A DNA stretch of 64,000 bases from DASYTH01 sp035762905 (GTDB lineage Bacteria > Actinomycetota > Actinomycetes > Mycobacteriales > Pseudonocardiaceae): NCBI RefSeq assembly GCF_035762905.1, contig NZ_DASUCC010000148.1:1-64000 (forward strand). The letters run 5' to 3'. Shown piece after piece: positions 9,169 through 17,136 of the stretch. The notes beneath the pieces were generated by a model that was given only the letters and a program-made list of their open reading frames with translations, searched no databases and was not told the origin of the DNA. The position numbers and the translations under genes are program-made. The number at the start of each line of letters is the position of its first letter. The first letter of the stretch is position 1.

Positions 9169-11082
9169 GTGCCGACTCGTATCCGCGTGCTGGCATGGCT
9201 GGGCGGCGCGGCCCTGGTGGTCGGGTCGGTCGTGCTGCTGCGCGATACCGAAACGCCGCGTCCCCCGCCCGAGATCACCCGACCGGTGCGGATCGATCGC
9301 TTCGCGGCGCACAACGTCGTCCTGCCCCGGCCCGGCGAGGCTCCGGCGCGGCCGGATCTGCTGCGGGCCGTCCCCGCCACCGGCCAACTGCGACTGTCCT
9401 GGTCGGACGGTGCCGGCGGGCCGGTTGCCGGCTACCAGGTGACGTGGCAGCGGCCCGGCGAGCCGGTCCACAACCGGCTGGTGGTCGCGCCGGACACCCA
9501 GCTCGACGGGCTCACCGACGGTGAGCCGTACCAGATCGAGGTTCGTGGAATCGACCGGTTCGGGCGACGTTCCGCTCCCGCCACCGTCACCGGGACGCCG
9601 GGACCGCAACCGGAACCGTGGCGGGCCGCCCTGACCGGGCTCTACGACGACTTCGCCGACCCCCGCACGGTGCGCGCCGACCTGCCCGGATCGCGCTGGC
9701 ACCTGTCCGGCTACCGCGGCTGTGTCGACCCCGCCGACGGTTCCGGCCGGCGGGGCCTGCCGATCGACTTCGGCTGCGGCGCGGACGTCGCGGTGCTGCG
9801 GGCCCGGCAACCGATGCGACTGGCCGACCCGGCCGGCCCGGACGGGGTGCTCGGCACCGTCACAGTGCTCACCGACGCCGCCGGACCGGGCGGCGAGCTG
9901 ACCATCGACCTGGTGCCGGGCCCGGCCGACCGGCTGGGCACCGGGCGGGTCGGAGACCGCGCCGGCGTGGACCCGAGCCTGCCCGCGTCCACCGTCCGGG
10001 TGATCGTGAACGACGCCGGTGGCCGGGTGCTGACCGGCCCCGGGCTGACCGGGCCTTCGGCGCCGAGCCCGGAGCCGGCGGCCCGGCGTGGGCCGGGCGT
10101 GCCGCACCGCTTCGAGCTGGTGCTGACCACCTCCGGCCTGTCGCTGCGCCAGGACGGCACCGTGCTGGCGGCCAGCGGCGCCGTGCCGGCCTGGCGGGAG
10201 GCGTCGGTGCTGTTCGGCCTGCGCGGGCCGGCCGGGCGCGCCGCCCGGGTGCACGTGGCCGCCGCCGGGTTCAGCGGGCCGCCGCTCCCGGTGCCGCAGG
10301 TGGTCGAGGTGCCGGTCAACCCGGCCACCCACCGGGTGCTCAACCTGCTCGACAAGGCCCCCGGCATCGGGATCTCCCGGGCGCCGCTGGTCACGGCCGC
10401 CGGCGCCCGACTGGTCACCACGGTCACCACCGTGCCCGAGGTCGACCCGAACGGGATCGTCGTGCAGCTCGGCGAGCGCACCATCGCCGCCCGGCCGGCC
10501 ACCCCCGGCCCGCCGGCCGAGCGCGGTGCGGCCGTCACCGTGCTGGCCGACCTGCCGCCGGACCTGCTCGGCAGCGCCGGACCGGATCCGCTGAGCCCGT
10601 TCGTGCTGCGCGCGGCCGGCGGCCCGGACGGGCTCAACGTGGTGGAGAGCTACCTGGAGATCACCCCCGGACCGGACTGGAAGCCCCCGGACCGGCCACG
10701 CGGGCGGTACACCGACACGCGCGCGGCCACCCCGGACGCGCTGCCCGACCTCGACCTGGTCTTCGGCGACGCCGCCGGAACCCCGCTGCCCAGCACGACC
10801 GTGGCGCCGCGGGGTCAGCTGGTCCTGACCGTGCGCCTGGACGGCCGGATCACGCAGTGGGACAGCGGCGGCGTGGCCGGCGTCCGGGGCTTCGAGCTGT
10901 GGCTGGACGGCCGGATCGCCGCCGCGTTGCCGACGGCCACCGATGGCGACGGCGTCGGCGGCGAGTACCAGATCGCCCTCGGCCTCGCCGACCTCGACCC
11001 CGGCCCACACGTCCTCGAGGTGCGCGAGTACGGCCCGTCCCCGCGCCCCGCGTCCCTGCTCCGGAACTTCGTGATCAGTTGA
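9169..11082 (+). CDS. Membrane-anchored fibronectin type III protein
   Basis: A 637-residue protein of unknown function. Residues 5-23 are a hydrophobic anchor or uncleaved signal, followed by a proline-rich stretch. A fibronectin III domain spans about 58-147 (GQLRLSWSDGAGGPVAGYQV; YQIEVRGIDRFGRRSAPATV). The rest is beta-rich, with Gly, Pro and Asp and no recognisable catalytic motif, and may form concanavalin-like carbohydrate- or wall-binding domains. It is divergent from livK and converges on pdtaR with an 8-base overlap. A TACCCT sequence about 8 bases before the GTG could be the -10 of a leaderless message. Confidence 0.8.
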   Translation: MPTRIRVLAWLGGAALVVGSVVLLRDTETPRPPPEITRPVRIDRFAAHNVVLPRPGEAPARPDLLRAVPATGQLRLSWSDGAGGPVAGYQVTWQRPGEPVHNRLVVAPDTQLDGLTDGEPYQIEVRGIDRFGRRSAPATVTGTPGPQPEPWRAALTGLYDDFADPRTVRADLPGSRWHLSGYRGCVDPADGSGRRGLPIDFGCGADVAVLRARQPMRLADPAGPDGVLGTVTVLTDAAGPGGELTIDLVPGPADRLGTGRVGDRAGVDPSLPASTVRVIVNDAGGRVLTGPGLTGPSAPSPEPAARRGPGVPHRFELVLTTSGLSLRQDGTVLAASGAVPAWREASVLFGLRGPAGRAARVHVAAAGFSGPPLPVPQVVEVPVNPATHRVLNLLDKAPGIGISRAPLVTAAGARLVTTVTTVPEVDPNGIVVQLGERTIAARPATPGPPAERGAAVTVLADLPPDLLGSAGPDPLSPFVLRAAGGPDGLNVVESYLEITPGPDWKPPDRPRGRYTDTRAATPDALPDLDLVFGDAAGTPLPSTTVAPRGQLVLTVRLDGRITQWDSGGVAGVRGFELWLDGRIAAALPTATDGDGVGGEYQIALGLADLDPGPHVLEVREYGPSPRPASLLRNFVIS

Positions 11083-11674
11083 TGTTGTCGATCACGGCCT
11101 CGGCGACCGCCTTCATCGTGGTGCGCCGGTCCATCGCCGTGCGCTGGATCCAGCGGAACGCCTCCGGCTCGGACAGCCCCTGCTTGGTCATCAGCAGCCC
11201 CTTGGCCCGCTCGATCACCTTGCGGGTCTCGAGCCGCTCGGTCAGCCCCGCGACCTCGGTCTCCAGCGCCTGCAGCTCCGCGAACCGGCTCACCGCCAGC
11301 TCGATCGCCGGCACCAGGTCATGCTTGGCGAACGGCTTCACCAGGTAAGCCATCGCCCCCGCATCCCGCGCCCGCTCCACCAGCTCCCGCTGGCTGAACG
11401 CCGTCAGGATCACGACCGGCGCGATCCTCTTCCCCGCAATCGTCGACGCCGCGTCGATCCCGTCAACCTTCGGCATCTTCACATCGAGAATCACGAGGTC
11501 AGGCCGCAGTTCCGTAGCCAACCGCACGGCCTCTTCGCCATCAGCCGCCTCCCCCGCGACCGCGTACCCCTCTTCCCGCAACATCTCAACCAGATCCAGC
11601 CGGATCAACGCTTCATCTTCCGCAACGAGCACACTCCGCTGGACGCCAGGACGATCCTGGACCTGCTCCGTCAC
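11075..11674 (-). CDS. pdtaR: PdtaR-type response regulator with ANTAR domain
   Basis: A 199-residue two-domain protein: a receiver domain (VLVAEDEALIRLDLVEML; phosphoacceptor Asp in LVILDVKMPKVDG; Lys in YLVKPFAKHDL) and a C-terminal ANTAR RNA-binding domain (VIERAKGLLMTKQGLSEPEAF). On phosphorylation such proteins bind tandem mRNA hairpins and cause antitermination; the mycobacterial PdtaR pairs with the PdtaS kinase, which is not in this window. Start GTG 11674 has AGGAGG upstream. A longer frame continues upstream but runs antisense through the tRNA gene and is not coding. Closeness to polA also occurs in mycobacteria. Confidence 0.93.
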   Translation of the reverse strand: MTEQVQDRPGVQRSVLVAEDEALIRLDLVEMLREEGYAVAGEAADGEEAVRLATELRPDLVILDVKMPKVDGIDAASTIAGKRIAPVVILTAFSQRELVERARDAGAMAYLVKPFAKHDLVPAIELAVSRFAELQALETEVAGLTERLETRKVIERAKGLLMTKQGLSEPEAFRWIQRTAMDRRTTMKAVAEAVIDNIN

Positions 11675-11820
11675 CAGCGTCCTCCTACACTCGTCCCATA
11701 CCCGCCAAAACCGCAGCTTACCGCCCACGCCCCCCAATCGGACGTGATCACCCCAACACCTCCCCAACACCCCCAACCCACCCACCCCCACCCCCACCCA
11801 TCCCGTAACCTTCCCCCTAG

Positions 11821-11897
11821 GCCCCCGTAGCCCAACCGGCAGAGGCAACGGACTCAAAACCCGTCCAGTGTGCGTTCGAATCGCACCGGGGGCACCA
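11821..11897 (+). tRNA. tRNA-Leu (CAA)
   Basis: A 77-base cloverleaf. The acceptor arms GCCCCCG and CGGGGGC pair perfectly, the anticodon loop CTCAAAA carries CAA at 11855-11857, the variable region is short (CCAGT), the T stem is GTGCG/CGCAC with loop TTCGAAT, the discriminator is A and CCA is encoded. The bottom pair of the anticodon stem (A11852 with C11860) is a mismatch. The 3' part is duplicated at 17092-17136, so this gene is the integration site of the adjacent element and its 3' end is supplied by the element. Confidence 0.95.
11851..11895. repeat. attL, 45-bp direct repeat within tRNA-Leu
   Basis: These 45 bases, from the anticodon stem to the first C of the CCA end, recur exactly at 17092-17136. 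The copy inside an intact tRNA next to the integrase gene is attL. Identity ends on the left at G11850 (C in the other copy) and on the right at C11896 (T in the other copy). Confidence 0.95.
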
Positions 11898-11944
11898 GAT
11901 CTACCAGCAGGTTCTCTTGCTGGACAATCACCCGCTAGCCCCTT

Positions 11945-11964
11945 GGGCATGGCGCTGGGCATGA
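11945..11964 (+). repeat. Left putative integrase arm site
   Basis: GGGCATGG, four bases, then GGGCATGA lie 50 bp inside attL. The same arrangement recurs at 16982-17001 inside attR. Direct repeats flanking the core are typical of the arm-type sites of tyrosine integrases. This copy overlaps two candidate integrase start codons (11949, 11961), so binding here could also repress the integrase gene. Confidence 0.5.
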
Positions 11965-11978
11965 GTACCCTGGGTGAC

Positions 11979-13235
11979 ATGGCTGCCACGCGGCCCGGAG
12001 GCCGCCAGCGAGGCAACATCGAAGAACGCGGCCCCGGACTCCGCGTCCGTCTCTACGCCGGCACGGATCCCGTTACAGGGCGCCAGGTCTACCTCCGCGC
12101 GACGATTCCCGGCACCGACACCGCTGCCTGGCGCAAGGCTGAGGACAAACTGTCCCAGTTCCGCACCCAGGTCCTACGCCAACGCTCCGCCGCCTCGTCG
12201 GTCCCATTCGCCCATGCCGTCGACGAATGGCTCCGCACCAACGAAACCGAGCCCAGCACCCGCAAGACCTACGTCGGCTACATCGCCAACCACATCCGCC
12301 CGGTCCTCGGTTCGATCCCCGTCCGCAAGATCGACGCCCGCACCCTGGAGACGTTCTATACAGAGCTACGCCGCTGCCGCACCCGCTGCGACGGTCGCCC
12401 GTTCATGAACCACAAGACCGCAGACGACCACGACTGCGTGAACGCGGGCTGCCGCGCCCACGTCTGCCGTCCCCTGTCCGCGTCGACCGTTCAGCAGATC
12501 CACTCCATCATCAGCGGCACGCTCGCGGCCGCCGAACGGTGGGGCTGGATCAACGACAACCCCGCCAAGATCACCCGCCGCCCCCGCCGCAAACCCCCCG
12601 AGCCCGCCCCACCCACCCCCACCGAAGCCAGCCGCATCGTGGAGCGAGCGTTCGAGATGGACGACGACTGGGGCACCCTCGTCTGGCTCGCGATGACAAC
12701 AGGCATGCGCCGAGGCGAACTCTGCGCCCTCCGCTTCACCCACGTCGACCTCGACACCGAGACCATCGACCTCCGCCGCAACTGGGTCCTCGGCAAAGAG
12801 AAGGACACCAAGACCCACCAGATCCGCCGCATCGCCCTCGACTCCGAGACTGTGACCCTGCTCCGCGAACACCGCACCCGCGTCGCCGCCCGCCTCGAAA
12901 CACTCGCCCTCCCCTTCAACGATGACGTGTTCATGTTCAGCAACGCCACCACCCCGGATCACTCAGTCCCGTACTCTCCCAACGCCGTCACCCAACGCTA
13001 CAAAGACATGACCGCACGCCTGGGCATCAAGACCCACCTGCACGCCCTCCGCCACTACAGCGCCACAGAGCTGCTGACCGCCGGCGTAGATCTCCCGACA
13101 GTCGCCGGCCGCCTAGGCCACGGCGGAGGCGGCGCCACCACCCTCAAGGTCTACGCCGCCTGGGTAGCCGCCTCCGACCGCAAAGCCGCCGAAATCCTCG
13201 GTTCCCGTATGCCCAAGCGTAAACCTAAGGTATGA
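11979..13235 (+). CDS. int: Tyrosine recombinase, phage/ICE-type integrase
   Basis: Catalyses site-specific recombination between the 45-bp cores. The N-terminus is an arm-binding-like domain, followed by a SAM-like core-binding domain (FAHAVDEWLRTNETEPSTRK) and the catalytic domain with Arg in TTGMRRGELCALR, the HxxR motif in LHALRHYSATELL, His in RLGHGGG and the nucleophile Tyr in TLKVYAAW. A C-x-n-C insert (CDGRPFMNHKTADDHDC) lies between the domains, as in many actinobacterial ICE integrases. I chose ATG 11979 (418 residues) because earlier ATGs at 11949 and 11961 lie inside a putative arm site; none has a convincing ribosome site. A weak hairpin overlaps the stop at 13230-13254. Confidence 0.95.
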   Translation: MAATRPGGRQRGNIEERGPGLRVRLYAGTDPVTGRQVYLRATIPGTDTAAWRKAEDKLSQFRTQVLRQRSAASSVPFAHAVDEWLRTNETEPSTRKTYVGYIANHIRPVLGSIPVRKIDARTLETFYTELRRCRTRCDGRPFMNHKTADDHDCVNAGCRAHVCRPLSASTVQQIHSIISGTLAAAERWGWINDNPAKITRRPRRKPPEPAPPTPTEASRIVERAFEMDDDWGTLVWLAMTTGMRRGELCALRFTHVDLDTETIDLRRNWVLGKEKDTKTHQIRRIALDSETVTLLREHRTRVAARLETLALPFNDDVFMFSNATTPDHSVPYSPNAVTQRYKDMTARLGIKTHLHALRHYSATELLTAGVDLPTVAGRLGHGGGGATTLKVYAAWVAASDRKAAEILGSRMPKRKPKV

Positions 13236-13297
13236 CAGGTCTACCCTGATACCACTTCAGTGACCTTAGTCGAGATCATGCGTTCTAATGCTCAGCG

Positions 13298-15028
13298 GTG
13301 GACAAACTTTCGTTGGCTAATCTTCGCGAGGTAATGCAGTTGAGACTATCAGGGATCGCGATCCAGAAGTATCGGTCGATTAAGAAGACCGCACGCCTAG
13401 ATCTTGGTGGCCTCACCGTACTTGTGGGACCAAATAACGAAGGCAAGTCAAACATCCTCAGAGCAGTTGTCACAAGCATGAAGATCCTGCGCCGGTTCAG
13501 TAGTACCCTCGCGCCAGGAAGAACCGTGCTAAGGCGGACTGGAGCCGATTATGATTGGACCGAAGACTATCCGAAGGACCTTCAAGACAGGAGCCCCGAC
13601 GGGAACACTATAATCGATCTTTGGTTCGAACTCAATGACTCCGAAAAACTTTCGTTTCGAAGGGCCATTGGCGTCCAACTCAAAACAGAGCTTCCGATCC
13701 GTCTTACGCTTGGGCGACAGGTTGAGTTCACTGTTCGGAAACAAGGCCCTGGAAAGCAGACGCTGATGCAGAAGGCCAGCAGAGTTGCCCAATTCATTGG
13801 CCAGACACTTAGAATCGAGTACGTTCCATCAATTCGAACAGCCGCCGATGCGGCTGAAGTAGTTCGCAACATGTTGCTTTTTGAACTGGATGAGCTCCTC
13901 GACAAGGACGAATACAAAGATGCCTTGACCGCCCTGCAGTCCGCCCTTAACTCCGCACTGCACCCCATGGCAACCGACCTTGCGGAGACCCTTACAGACT
14001 TCCTGCCCGAAGTGCAGAACGTTGAAGTCCAATTGCCCGTGGATGATCTACTGGGAATCCTCGCAGAGAAATGCCGAATTGTCGTAGACGACGGAGTACC
14101 TACCGACCTTCGCATGAAAGGCGATGGCGTACAGAGCCTTGCAGCCCTGGCCCTCGCCCGGAAAGCTGCCGATCTAGGCCGTAGATCGCTGTTCCTGGCA
14201 GTTGAGGAGCCCGAAGCGCATCTCCACCCTCGGGCGGTGCATCAGGTCAGGGCGGTCTTGCACGAGATCGCGGAAAAGAAGCAGATTGCCATCACAACTC
14301 ATAGTCCACTTCTGGTAGACAGATTCAATCTGAGTAACAACATTATCGTCAGAGAAAACAAGGCGCAGCAATCTGCCAGCTTGCGCGAGCTGCGGGCCGC
14401 CCTTGGCGTGCGCGCGGCTGACAATCTCTCCTCCGCATCCCTGATCGTACTAGTCGAAGGCGGTTGCGACGAACTCGCGCTAAAAGCAATCTTCTCCACG
14501 CACAGTGGATACCTGCGAAACCAACTCTCGTCGGGCGAGCTGGCGATTGGATCTATGAGTAGCGCCTCAAATCTTTCGACAAGACTGGAGATGCTGCGTT
14601 CTCAGATTTGTCGTTATGTAGTCCTACTCGACAACGACGCTGCTGGTATATTGGCCGCCAAGAAGGCCAGAGACGAAGGGCTGCTATCTTCCCGTGAGGA
14701 ATACTTCGCCATAGCCCCGGGCATGAAAGAGTCAGAGCTTGAAGACTGCCTGGATCCTAGTGTCTATTTTCAAGCGGTAATGGATCGCTTTGGCGTAAAC
14801 CTGAACGTGCGCGAATTCAGATCCAGCAAAAGAAAGTGGAGCTCCCGAGTCGAGAGCTGTTTTCGAACTCAGGGAAAATTGCTAGACGATGCAACAAAGC
14901 TCGCCGTAAAGAGCACCGTTTCGGAATCAGTTCTCCTTGCGCCCGAGAAGTCAATTCATGCGGAGCGTTCCCGCGCGCTAATCGCATTGTGTGAGGATGT
15001 TGAACGCCGCCTTACCGGGCAGCCATAG
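13298..15028 (+). CDS. OLD-family ATP-dependent endonuclease (AAA ATPase plus TOPRIM)
   Basis: A 576-residue, two-domain protein of the overcoming-lysogenisation-defect family. The ABC-type ATPase has Walker A (GPNNEGKSN), a signature-like GDGVQSLAALALA, Walker B (LFLAVEEPEAHLHP) and the switch His in AITTHSPLL. The TOPRIM nuclease has the catalytic Glu in LIVLVEGGCDELAL and the acidic pair in VVLLDNDAAG. Such proteins act in phage defence as nucleases. No UvrD-like partner is adjacent, so this is the stand-alone class, not Gabija. Base composition is clearly lower in GC than its neighbours, a sign of recent transfer. The start is GTG 13298 or, more like relatives, ATG 13334. Confidence 0.88.
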   Translation: MDKLSLANLREVMQLRLSGIAIQKYRSIKKTARLDLGGLTVLVGPNNEGKSNILRAVVTSMKILRRFSSTLAPGRTVLRRTGADYDWTEDYPKDLQDRSPDGNTIIDLWFELNDSEKLSFRRAIGVQLKTELPIRLTLGRQVEFTVRKQGPGKQTLMQKASRVAQFIGQTLRIEYVPSIRTAADAAEVVRNMLLFELDELLDKDEYKDALTALQSALNSALHPMATDLAETLTDFLPEVQNVEVQLPVDDLLGILAEKCRIVVDDGVPTDLRMKGDGVQSLAALALARKAADLGRRSLFLAVEEPEAHLHPRAVHQVRAVLHEIAEKKQIAITTHSPLLVDRFNLSNNIIVRENKAQQSASLRELRAALGVRAADNLSSASLIVLVEGGCDELALKAIFSTHSGYLRNQLSSGELAIGSMSSASNLSTRLEMLRSQICRYVVLLDNDAAGILAAKKARDEGLLSSREEYFAIAPGMKESELEDCLDPSVYFQAVMDRFGVNLNVREFRSSKRKWSSRVESCFRTQGKLLDDATKLAVKSTVSESVLLAPEKSIHAERSRALIALCEDVERRLTGQP

Positions 15029-15090
15029 ACGCCAGTAAGGCCGCTTGTCCACGCCCATCGTCCACCAGAATACAGCCGATCAGGGTCGAG

Positions 15091-16170
15091 CTATTCTTCT
15101 GCCAGCCGCCGGCGGCGAGTCGCCCACTCTGACGTGGACCATTCGGGCGGCATGGTGGCCAGGCAGTCTCGGGCAGCTTGGCGCGCTCCGTGGATGTCGC
15201 CGAGTGCGTGTAGGACGAAGCCCTTCTGGCCCAGGAAGAACGCGGGGGTGTACCAGTAGCCGGCGGGGGGTAGCTCGTCCTCTGGTGGGAGGTGGTCGAC
15301 CATTGTGTCCGCCTCGGAGAGCAGCCGCACGGCATCCGTGCGTTCCCCGTTGCGTGCCAATACTTCGGCTCGTTGGTAGGTCTCGTATGTGCGTAGAGCC
15401 ACGTTTGTCCGCGTGTCTCGGCGGGCTGCGTCCGACAGGGCATCGGCGGTGCGGAAGTCACCGGCTCGGATCGCGCGGTACGCGCTGAAGGACAGCGCGG
15501 TGGACAGGCGGTCAGGATCGTCAGCTTCCAGGCCCAGCACAGCTGCCCGGTCCAGATGCGCCTGAGCCTCTTCGAACCGGCCCAGGGGGATGTGCAGCCA
15601 ACCGTGGTATTGGGCGAGTTCGGATGCCAGGCCGACCGCGATCGGTCGCACGGGGCCGCGTCCTTCGGCGGCGAACGCTTCCACCAACTCACGCTGGGCG
15701 CGAACTGTGGGGAGCACGTTGGCCGCCCCAGTTTCGTCCTCCAGCCGGCGCACGGCGGCCAATACATCCGCTACGGACCGCAGCGCGGCGGCGTCCACTC
15801 GCCGGGGCTCCCGCACGGCGTAGGCCAGCCGGTCCTCCTCGTCCGGGTCGATCACCCCGTCTAGTCCTGAAAAGGCACGGTTGGGGCGCACTGGTCGGCG
15901 GTTGGAGGGCTGGAAGCCCAGGTCGGTATCTGTGGATGCGCCGAGAACGGCACGGAAAGCGGCGCGGTACTCCCGGCCGGGCCAACGGACCCGGCCGCGT
16001 TCCAGTCGGGCCACGTAGTGCTCGTCCAGGGCGCCGGGCCGCGTGGAGTGCTCGGCCAGCCAGGTGTTCACCGCGTCGGCCAGCTCCGCGCGTGACATCG
16101 CGGCGCCAGGGCACCCGGGCGACGGCGTGGCCTCTCGGGCGGCGCGGAGGTGGTTGTTCGGGTCGGGCAC
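15091..16170 (-). CDS. XRE-type regulator with TPR-like C-terminus
   Basis: A 359-residue cytoplasmic protein. The first 90 residues resemble an actinobacterial helix-turn-helix domain (SRAELADAVNTWLAEHSTR; HYVARLERGRVRWPG). The remainder is alpha-helical with tetratricopeptide-like pairs (LAQYHGWLHIPLGRFEEAQA; AEVLARNGERTDAVRLLSEA). Proteins of this shape are common in actinobacterial ICEs and secondary-metabolism loci, where the helical domain may sense a peptide or partner. GTG 16170 is the start because AGGAG lies eight bases upstream; the longer open frame to 16290 has no such site. It is divergent from the two small genes and converges on the OLD gene. Confidence 0.82.
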   Translation of the reverse strand: MPDPNNHLRAAREATPSPGCPGAAMSRAELADAVNTWLAEHSTRPGALDEHYVARLERGRVRWPGREYRAAFRAVLGASTDTDLGFQPSNRRPVRPNRAFSGLDGVIDPDEEDRLAYAVREPRRVDAAALRSVADVLAAVRRLEDETGAANVLPTVRAQRELVEAFAAEGRGPVRPIAVGLASELAQYHGWLHIPLGRFEEAQAHLDRAAVLGLEADDPDRLSTALSFSAYRAIRAGDFRTADALSDAARRDTRTNVALRTYETYQRAEVLARNGERTDAVRLLSEADTMVDHLPPEDELPPAGYWYTPAFFLGQKGFVLHALGDIHGARQAARDCLATMPPEWSTSEWATRRRRLAEE

Positions 16171-16275
16171 GGTGGGACTCCTGGCCGGTGATCTACCCCC
16201 ATTCTGCCCCCTACCTGCCGGGTGGATCGGCCCTGGTGAGCGGTGAGTGACGGCGTGACGCTGTTTCGGTGACTG

Positions 16276-16539
16276 ATGCCGCACACCCAACCACCGCCAT
16301 CGAGGCGTTCACGATCGTCTGGGGTGGGCATCGTGTGTGAACGCCGTGCGACCTTGTTCAGCGCATGGGCGAGCGGTGCCACCATCCTCGCGGGCACCGC
16401 CGGGTGCCCGGTCGATCGGTCGCCGGACGGACCGCGCGTGGTCCGGGAATGCGGGTCCTGTCCTACCTGGTGCATCGGGGCGAACCAGGAGGAGGCCTCC
16501 GATCGACTCGCCGAGCATCGGCGGAACTGCCATGGCTGA
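16276..16539 (+). CDS. Small cysteine-containing protein of the integrated element
   Basis: An 87-residue protein of unknown function with CxxC and CxxxxxxC-type spacing (ECGSCPTWC, then HRRNCHG at the end) that could bind zinc. It is divergent from the XRE gene and its stop overlaps the next start by eight bases, so the two small genes are probably cotranscribed and coupled. The start is uncertain: GTG 16324 would remove a low-complexity N-terminus. Confidence 0.6.
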   Translation: MPHTQPPPSRRSRSSGVGIVCERRATLFSAWASGATILAGTAGCPVDRSPDGPRVVRECGSCPTWCIGANQEEASDRLAEHRRNCHG

Positions 16540-16777
16540 GAACGGGGCACCGGATCCGACTGCCAGGCTGGTATGGCGCATGTCGCCGTGGGACGGGCTG
16601 GTCCACGCCTTCCGGCCAGAGAACATCGGGGAGTTGACGGCGGAGGCTTTGTGCGAACACAGCGCGCTGGCCAGCCGGCTCACCGAGCAGGACGGGCGGC
16701 GGTGCTTTGCCTGCCTGCTGCTCCACGGTGACGAACTCGCCGACCGGCACGACGAGTCGAACCGGTGGGGCACTTAG
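16532..16777 (+). CDS. Small conserved-looking element protein
   Basis: An 81-residue protein starting at ATG 16532. It has a tryptophan-rich segment (VWRMSPWDGLVHAF) and a CxxC motif (RRCFACLLLHG). It lies next to the XRE regulator, and small partners of XRE proteins are frequent in actinobacterial elements, but I do not recognise a named family and see no catalytic motif. It is the last gene before the repeat-rich right end. Confidence 0.6.
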   Translation: MAENGAPDPTARLVWRMSPWDGLVHAFRPENIGELTAEALCEHSALASRLTEQDGRRCFACLLLHGDELADRHDESNRWGT

Positions 16778-16795
16778 GGGTGTGGACCGTTCGCA

Positions 16796-16965
16796 CCCGT
16801 CACAGATGCAGTCACACCCGTCACAGGGTTGTGACGGGATCGGGTGGGCCTCTACCTGCGACGATAGCCTCTGTGACGGGTGTGACGGGATCGCGCGATC
16901 CCGTCACGGGCCGGCAATTTGGGGGCTCGAAACGGCTCTGAGAGAGACCTCGGGCATCCCGTCAC
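16796..16965. repeat. Iteron-like cluster of GTGACGGG with a 26-bp palindrome
   Basis: The octamer CCCGTCAC or its complement occurs seven times: 16796, 16817, 16831, 16873, 16882, 16900 and 16958. Copies 16882 and 16900 form a perfect 26-bp palindrome, 16882-16907, whose half-site is GTGACGGGATCGC. The region has no gene. It may be a replication or partition site, or an operator for the XRE regulator or another element protein. Confidence 0.85.
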
Positions 16966-16981
16966 AAAGGGTCGGGCTCGT

Positions 16982-17021
16982 GGGCATGGGTTTGGGCATG
17001 AACTCAGGTGAACTCATGCCC
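16982..17021. repeat. Right putative integrase arm sites
   Basis: GGGCATGG, four bases and GGGCATGA at 16982-17001 repeat the pattern near attL. An inverted copy TCATGCCC follows at 17014-17021. The group sits 70-110 bp inside attR, a suitable distance for arm-type integrase or excisionase binding sites. Confidence 0.5.
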
Positions 17022-17091
17022 ACAGTGAGACAAAACGGACCTACATTGGGACGTATTGCCTGGTAGACAGCCTAAGTGACGTTGCACGGCC

Positions 17092-17136
17092 GACTCAAAA
17101 CCCGTCCAGTGTGCGTTCGAATCGCACCGGGGGCAC
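17092..17136. repeat. attR, 45-bp direct repeat
   Basis: Exact copy of 11851-11895 without the 5' half of a tRNA. It is the displaced 3' end of the original tRNA gene. It is followed by TCTG instead of CA, so the ancestral gene ended at the discriminator base plus C and did not encode CCA. Confidence 0.95.

Larger units (their letters stand above)
11851..17136. mobile_element. Integrative element in tRNA-Leu, about 5.2 kb
   Basis: The element is bounded by 45-bp perfect repeats. It encodes, in order, a tyrosine integrase adjacent to attL, an OLD-type ATPase/nuclease, an XRE/TPR regulator (opposite strand) and two small overlapping genes. The right end carries GTGACGGG repeats and a palindrome. 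Paired GGGCATGG/GGGCATGA sequences lie inside both ends and may be integrase arm sites. There is no transfer gene, relaxase, recognisable replication initiator or obvious excisionase, so it may be an ICE remnant, a satellite or a defence island that depends on a helper. Confidence 0.9.

Noticed and set aside
11675..12019. Extended N-terminus of the PdtaR frame, with the peptide GAIRTHTGRVLS
   Set aside because: This peptide is the antisense translation of the tRNA-Leu 3' half. The same string appears in a minus-strand frame over attR (17072-17326). Both are artefacts.
13298..16170. Gabija-type system (GajA plus GajB)
   Set aside because: The OLD protein resembles GajA, but no UvrD-like gene is adjacent; the UvrD helicase at 53548-55053 is 38 kb away and outside the element.
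16796..16965. CRISPR array
   Set aside because: Repeats are 8 bp, in both orientations, with irregular spacing; there are no cas genes.
16707..17066. 119-codon frame over the element's right end
   Set aside because: It runs out of phase through the preceding gene and across the repeat cluster; its apparent CDG/HPSQ repeats are the octamers read as codons.
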